Origin: Daphnia pulex
Lineage: Eukaryota; Arthropoda; Branchiopoda; Diplostraca; Daphniidae
NCBI RefSeq assembly: GCF_021134715.1
Contig: NC_060028.1
Location: 10,681,563 to 10,745,562, forward strand
Length of the DNA stretch: 64,000 nt
Direction: 5' to 3'
This document shows, piece after piece, positions 59,562 to 64,000 of this stretch (positions are counted from its first letter, which is position 1; every line of letters starts with the position of its first letter). The notes beneath the pieces were generated by a model. That model was not told the origin of the DNA and searched no databases. It saw only the letters and a program-made list of their open reading frames with translations. Position numbers and translations under genes: made by a program.

Positions 59562-59865
59562 TTATTCATTCACCGAAGAAATGAGTCAAATGACTCAAAT
59601 GTCAATTGGTATATTTTTTTAAGTGACTAAAGTTTAAGCCATTATCATTTATGATTTGATATTTATTTTCATATTGATGTTGTAGACCCAACCCCAACAA
59701 CGTCAACCTGAAGAAAGAAAAATGCCTATTTCCATGTCGTTCACGCTTGAAGGTCACGAGAAACATTACGTAAAACTGGCATGCAGTGGTGTAGAGGTTG
59801 GGTGAGAATGACACGTGTTGCTTCATTATCAAGCAGGTAGAATAGCCACAAGGATAAGCTATTTG
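59562..59865 (+). repeat. Promoter-unit repeat B of the YYTEAP cluster
   Basis: Starts with the same CATTCACCGAA and GAGTCA-AA-TGACTC pair (59583-59596) as unit A and runs through the GACCCAACCCCAACAACGTC block to CCACAAGGATAAG. It then passes straight into unit C without its own TATA box or leader, so it is an orphan promoter fragment. Confidence 0.8.
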
Positions 59866-60110
59866 GTATTCATTTTGATATTGGTTTTTGTAGACCCATC
59901 CCCAGCAACGTCTACCTAAAGAAGGAAAGGCCAGTTTGCATTTCAATCGAAGGTCATGGAGATCATTACGAAAAGGTGTCATACAGTGGAGAAGAGGTTG
60001 GGTGAGAACGGTACGTTTTGCATCATTATCAAGAAGGTAAAAAAAGCCGCAAGGCTTGAGAGGAGGGGTGAGAAAAAATTGTATAAAAGGCGAGAGAAAA
60101 GTTGATAGGG
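59866..60110 (+). repeat. Promoter-unit repeat C with intact TATA box
   Basis: Repeats the second half of units A and B, beginning at the ATTTGGTATTCATTTTGATA block. It ends in TATAAAA (60082-60088) and an initiator-like ATCAGTCG at 60111, spaced about 29 bases. This is the best-preserved core promoter of the family in the window. Confidence 0.8.
60082..60088 (+). promoter_or_regulatory. TATA box of YYTEAP copy 3
   Basis: TATAAAA 29 bases before ATCAGT, the probable transcription start, followed by the family leader with GACACGGCAACAGCTGCATT. Confidence 0.65.
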
Positions 60111-60462
60111 ATCAGTCGAGTGAGTGTCTCCGACACGGCAACAGCTGCATTCTTCGTCGTAATATCAGTTCGCAATTATGGTTAAATATTCATTTTTAAT
60201 TTCGAGTCGTAAATCTATTCTATCTTGTTTTGAGTTGTTGATACGACTAGTTATCTTCGAAAAATAATATCCAATTGTTTATTTTATTGCGTAGTTAATT
60301 ATGGCGTTGTGTTGCTGTTGGTTGTTGTATCGTTGATGTCGACCATGAGAGAAAGTCTTTTAAAAGGAAAGAAAAAGGGCAACGGAAGTCAATCGAGTGA
60401 GCATCTCCGACCGGCAGCAGCTGCATTCTTCGTCGTATCATCAGGTCACAATCACGGGTGAA
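60111..60462 (+). pseudogene. Broken YYTEAP copy 3: promoter, leader and signal peptide, no repeat region
   Basis: After the TATA box the leader reaches an ATG at 60178-60180. Exon 2 opens at 60298 and encodes the start of the family signal peptide (VNYGVVLLLVVVSL). The donor after ATGG is changed (GTTAAAT instead of GGTAAAT), so ordinary splicing would shift the frame to an early stop. After about 20 signal-peptide codons the sequence runs directly into another family leader (AGTGAGCATCTCCGAC and on) and stops being repeat-coding. It is a truncation fused to the next unit's leader. Its first-exon end at 60456-60460 reads ACGG in place of ATGG. Confidence 0.7.
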
Positions 60463-60544
60463 TATTCTGTATTTCTACGTGGAATTTTGTATCAATTTCT
60501 ATTTATTCTGTTTGATAATCTGTCCGTTATTGTTGAATATTTAA

Positions 60545-60970
60545 TGTAGTCTGGTTAACTATGCTGTCGTGCTGCTATTGGTTGCTGTATCGTCGATGGC
60601 TGGGTGGACGGATGGTGTTCCGATGTCTCCTGGATAAGGCGGATACCAAACCGCACGCCGCCGCCTTACTACACAACAACATACGCAACGACCAGTTACT
60701 ACACCGAGGTTGCACTGTTGGGTTTACAGTTAAACCACCAAGGATCCAGATTATTACACCACAACTTGTGCTGCTCCTCGAGCTACACTACCAAGACGCT
60801 AAAGTACTACACCGAGGCTCCCAAGTACAACACCACCAATGCATCTGAGACTACGCAACTACGTATGCTGCCCCAAACAACGACACCGAGGCTTCAGCTT
60901 ATTACACCACCAAAGCTGTCGAATACTACACAGGAGCGCCCAAGTACCATAGAAATCAGTCGAGTTCTCT
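60545..60970 (+). pseudogene. Broken YYTEAP repeat-gene copy 4
   Basis: Exon 2 carries five extra bases after the acceptor (TCTGG before TTAACTATG). In the family frame it reads VNYAVVLLLVAVSSMAG, then MSPG followed by a TAA stop (in place of the Tyr codon) and GGY. Further on, YYTTTYATTSYYTE is followed by a frameshift, and later pieces (YYTEAPKYNTTNA) are again out of frame. Two long open frames of 95 and 122 codons over this area are shifted readings. Confidence 0.85.
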
Positions 60971-61114
60971 GACACCCAACGCGGCAGCCCTGAAGTTTCG
61001 AATAAACTTCGCTTCAAACAGTGAAACGGCGAAGAGTGAAGGTGAGCTCTTTATTATTGGAATTTTGTGGAACATGTATTAATGACTTGCTTTCCTTCAT
61101 TGTCTGTTTTTCGA

Positions 61115-62203
61115 GCAAGACGAATTCTACTGCAATCCCGTCGAATTGAATAGCAAAGACAACACATTCGTACGTGTACACCGCGTAGTTAAACTTGACA
61201 TTGTTGGTCGGAAAGCCGAACTTGACGATGGCCGTACCATCACCTACGATAGTACGATAAGTGCGTTATTGCCACAGGTAAACATTTTATTCTAAACGAA
61301 ATTCGTCTAATTACACCTTAATGAAATGTTGAATAAGTTTGATAGTCTTCCTGCTCGATAGTTACTAAGTCTATTTACACTGCTAGCAATTTATTTCTGT
61401 GAATTAGTTTTACGAATATAATTAGTTCTAGAAATTCCTCTAAAAATAGCCTTTATTTTCTTGTTAGGTAGTAAACAAAAATCTTTTCCAATCCCTGAGC
61501 GGTGCCCTTAAAGATGTCCACGAGCACGTCACGCTGTCCCCCAACATCGATGGCGCTAACACATGCCGAGTCCTCTAAATGTTTAACCAATGGACAACCG
61601 AGAAGGTGAAAGCGGAAAGTGTTAATGTGTTGCCCAAAACTTATGTTGAGGCTGAAATTTTGGAAGACGACGAGGTTGCATTGATCTTATACGATGGTCA
61701 AAAGGTAAACAATTATTTCAGTACATGTTTCAGCGATGTTAATTAAAATCTAGAATTCATTTCTGCAGATTTAAACTGACCATGGCGTCTCTGTTGTCGG
61801 TTAGGACGCAAACACGGATTTGGCTGTCGCTTCTGGTTTGGAAATAGATTCGAATTCCGGTGGTTATCGGGTCAATACCGAGCTCGAAGCACGATCGACC
61901 ATCTGGCTGGTAAGAATCCTTGAACATTTTATTTCATATTGATTTTATTGCTTAAAACTTATTGTAAATTTCAGTGCTTAAAACTTGACCAATAATGACT
62001 GCTCTGATGTTGTTGTTAAATAGTAAGTTCTTGTTAAATTAGATTTTAATTACTGGGTTTGCACTTTATTTTTTTATTAGGCCGGAGATGCTGCCTTCTT
62101 TTGTGATATCAAATTGGGTCGTCGTCGTAGGGAATATCATCACTTTGCTGTTGTATCAGGTGATTGGCTGGAGAGAACAATACTGGCAACTAAACATGGA
62201 TGA
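61115..62203 (+). pseudogene. Decayed fragment of an apoptosis-inducing factor (AIFM1) gene
   Basis: Four exon-like blocks with intact GT-AG borders (61115-61276, 61468-61704, 61769-61909, 62081-62203) read as the middle of the AIF oxidoreductase. The first has KAELDDGRTITYDS. The second has FQSLSGALKDVHEHVTL and QWTTEKVKAESVNVLP. The third has [26 protein letters not shown] and EARSTIWL. The fourth has AGDAAFFCDIKLGRRRREYH and FAVVSG. In AIF these blocks border the NAD- and FAD-binding sites. In-frame stops occur at 61576-61578, 61772-61774 and 61802-61804, and the reading ends at TGA 62201-62203. The glycine-rich NAD motif expected in block 2 (GGGFLGSE-type) is lost, as are the N-terminal FAD domain and the C-terminal dimerisation domain. 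Because introns are kept, it is a duplicated or translocated genomic fragment, not a retrocopy. Confidence 0.85.
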
Positions 62204-63204
62204 ACAACTGCAGTGTACTCTTCCCAAGTGCTTTCTTCTTCGTATTATCAGTACGCAATCGGGTAAATATTCTGTTTTATGGAGTTTGTGTCAATTATTT
62301 GTTTTTTATCTGTTTATGTACCATAATGAATATTAATGTTTAAATTATTTACCGCATAGTTGATGATGGTGTCGTGCTGTTGCCGTTTGTCGTATCGTTG
62401 AAGGCTGGGTCGATCACTGGTGTACCGATGTCTCCTGGGTATGGTGGATACCAAAGCACCACACCGCTGCCTTACTACACAACGACAACATTCGCACCAA
62501 CCGGTTATTACACTGAGGCTCACAATTACTACATCACCAAGGCTCCAGAATATTACACCGCAGATAACGCTTCCCCGAGCTACATCATCAAAGATCCTGA
62601 GTACTACACCGAGGCTCCCAAGTGCTACACCACCAAGTCACCGGAGTACTACACGTATGTTGCCCCAGCTTACTACACCGAGGTTTCCAAGAATTATTTA
62701 GTTCCTAGCTACTACACCGAGGCTCCAACTTATTACACCACCAAAGCGGTTGAATACTACACCGAGTCACCCAATTACTGCACCACCAAGGCTCCAGAGT
62801 ATTACACCACAACTTGTGCTACCCCGAGCCACTACACCGAAGCCCCGAAGTATTACTCTGCCCCAAGCTACACAACTGCAACTGAGGCGGCCAAGTATTA
62901 CGCAGCCCCGACTAACTACACAGCGGATGTTCCTTCGTACTACGTTGAACCGGAATACTACACCGAGGCTCCAGTTTACTACACCACAACCTACGCTACA
63001 CTTTCTACACACTACACCGAGGCCCCTATGTACTACACTACCAAGGCACCTGAGTATTATAACGCTACTTACGCTGCTCCGACCAACTACACCGAAGCTC
63101 CGAAGTATTACTCTATCCCGAGTTACTACACCACTGAGGCACCTGAATATTACACCACACCCTACGCTTCTCCAACTTACTACAGGGACGTTTCTGAATA
63201 CTAA
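62196..63204 (+). CDS. YYTEAP-repeat Tyr/Thr-rich protein, open copy with chimeric first exon
   Basis: Exon 2 (62360-63204) is open for 281 codons: a hydrophobic start (VVLLPFVVSLKAGS), the family block MSPGYGGYQSTTP, then about 250 residues of degenerate repeats such as YYTEAPKYY, YYTTKAPEYY and YYTTTYA, ending YYRDVSEY. Tyr, Thr, Pro, Ala and Glu make up most of it. Other copies start with ATGG in a tiny first exon; here that ATG is gone (sequence CAATCGGGTAAATATT). The best in-frame start is the ATG at 62196-62198, giving exon 1 62196-62262 (MDEQLQCTLPKCFLLRIIST and on) with correct phase into exon 2, for 303 aa in all. That ATG lies in the last codons of the AIF fragment, read in another frame. 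No promoter unit or TATA box like those of other copies precedes it. An extracellular structural role (cuticle, eggshell or similar) is inferred from composition only. Confidence 0.7.
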
Positions 63205-64000
63205 AGTTGAATTTTCAATTTTAATAATTATGTTCATATTTGTCGGTCATATCTCAATAATTACTAGTCACTGGGAATTGTTGATCTTAAAAAATAAATA
63301 AAATATTGTTAACCTGGGTAATCATTTTGTACGACTTGTCTTGCCACCTAAAAGCCTTTGACATTGACACGTTTTCTGATTTTTGTTGGATCTTTCCTAT
63401 TTCGTATGTTGGTGGTGACTATTGCTCTATTCGCTCTGCATTCCGACATGTTCTAGTGTTTGGACGAACTTTATTTACAGGGCAAGATTCGAAAGAAACG
63501 TGGTGTTAACTAAAAATTTTCGATGTTAACAGTTCTGTTTTTAACTTAAGTTGGGGTAAAAAAAGGTGTTGTAGATAATGTTTGGTTTGTCACAGCAATT
63601 TATTTGAAGAATCTGAAGATGATCAGTCACAAAAATATACAAGTCTTTTTTATTACAAGTTACGAGACATGGCAAACAAAAACTTTAAAAGGAATTGCTT
63701 TTTTGTCCCACCTCCACCCACAATTCCACCACATTTTACAATCACATACATAAATACATACACTTAAGTTAACCCGTTGGCTGCCACGCCATGCAACCCG
63801 TAGGTTGTACTCTACTACTCTACGCGCCACGTCTGAAGGATCCGTGACCAAAGTGGGACTTGCCATTGCTGACAAGTCCGGGCTGACACGGTGACAGGAG
63901 AATCCATCACCGCATCGACAAGGGGGAACTTGGTGCATTGCCAAACAGGCGCCTTTCGGCGCGGCCCATGCTAAGGAGCGGGGAGAACAAAGGCGTGGCA
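63205..64000. other. 3' flank and unclassified end of window
   Basis: The 3' untranslated region of the YYTEAP gene has AATAAA at 63295-63300. No gene is supported after it. The last 230 bases (from about 63770) are clearly richer in G and C than the rest of the cluster and may begin another element or gene continuing outside the window. Confidence 0.5.
63295..63300 (+). terminator. Polyadenylation signal of the open YYTEAP gene
   Basis: AATAAA about 90 bases past the stop codon, in a run of A-rich sequence. Confidence 0.5.

Noticed and set aside
60561-60972. Open frames of 95 and 122 codons as real proteins
   Set aside because: Both are shifted readings of copy 4, whose family frame has a TAA after MSPG and later frameshifts.
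62767-63237. 156-codon open frame on the - strand of the YYTEAP gene
   Set aside because: Antisense of a Tyr/Thr repeat is open by codon bias; it has no independent support.

Overview
The window is arthropod nuclear DNA, most probably from a branchiopod crustacean such as Daphnia. The evidence is AT-rich sequence with short introns (often 55-100 bases), a metazoan gene set (citron kinase, ASPP, MYORG-like glycosidase, elongin C) packed at moderate density, and Tyr/Thr/Pro-rich secreted proteins. Species cannot be settled without a search.

Layout: 1-9.0 kb holds no gene I can support. 9.06-12.2 kb (+) is a nine-exon gene for an unrecognised secreted Ser/Thr-rich protein with a coiled-coil tail. 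15.6-19.0 kb (-) is ASPP (p53-binding, ankyrin plus SH3). 21.65-23.4 kb (-) is inositol-tetrakisphosphate 1-kinase. 24.76-31.6 kb (-) is a full-length citron Rho-interacting kinase (13 coding exons, about 2002 aa), head-to-head with the proteasome alpha-4 gene (32.3-33.3 kb, +). 34.3-35.1 kb (+) is a Tyr/Pro-rich secreted protein. Then come four + strand genes: UQCR10, SmD3, VPS16 and a C-type-lectin-like type II membrane protein. 44.55-48.83 kb (+) is a MYORG/GH31-like glycosidase with substituted catalytic residues. 49.46-52.19 kb (-) is an AT-hook/C2H2 zinc-finger gene. RpS17 (+, 53.2-53.97 kb) and elongin C (-, 54.3-55.0 kb) converge.

56.4-63.2 kb is the most unusual region. It is a decayed tandem cluster of a secreted Tyr-Tyr-Thr-Glu-Ala-Pro repeat protein family. 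It has repeated promoter/leader units, at least four broken copies and one open copy (62.2-63.2 kb). Just upstream of the open copy lies a decayed apoptosis-inducing-factor (AIFM1) fragment with three internal stop codons, and the apparent first exon of the open copy begins inside that fragment. The cluster looks like a birth-and-death gene family that has captured part of an unrelated gene.

No single pathway links the genes. Most are housekeeping: proteasome, spliceosome, ribosome, respiratory chain, HOPS/CORVET trafficking, cytokinesis and ubiquitin-ligase adaptor. Exon boundaries were placed by hand from GT-AG signals, reading-frame continuity and family resemblance. No database search was run.
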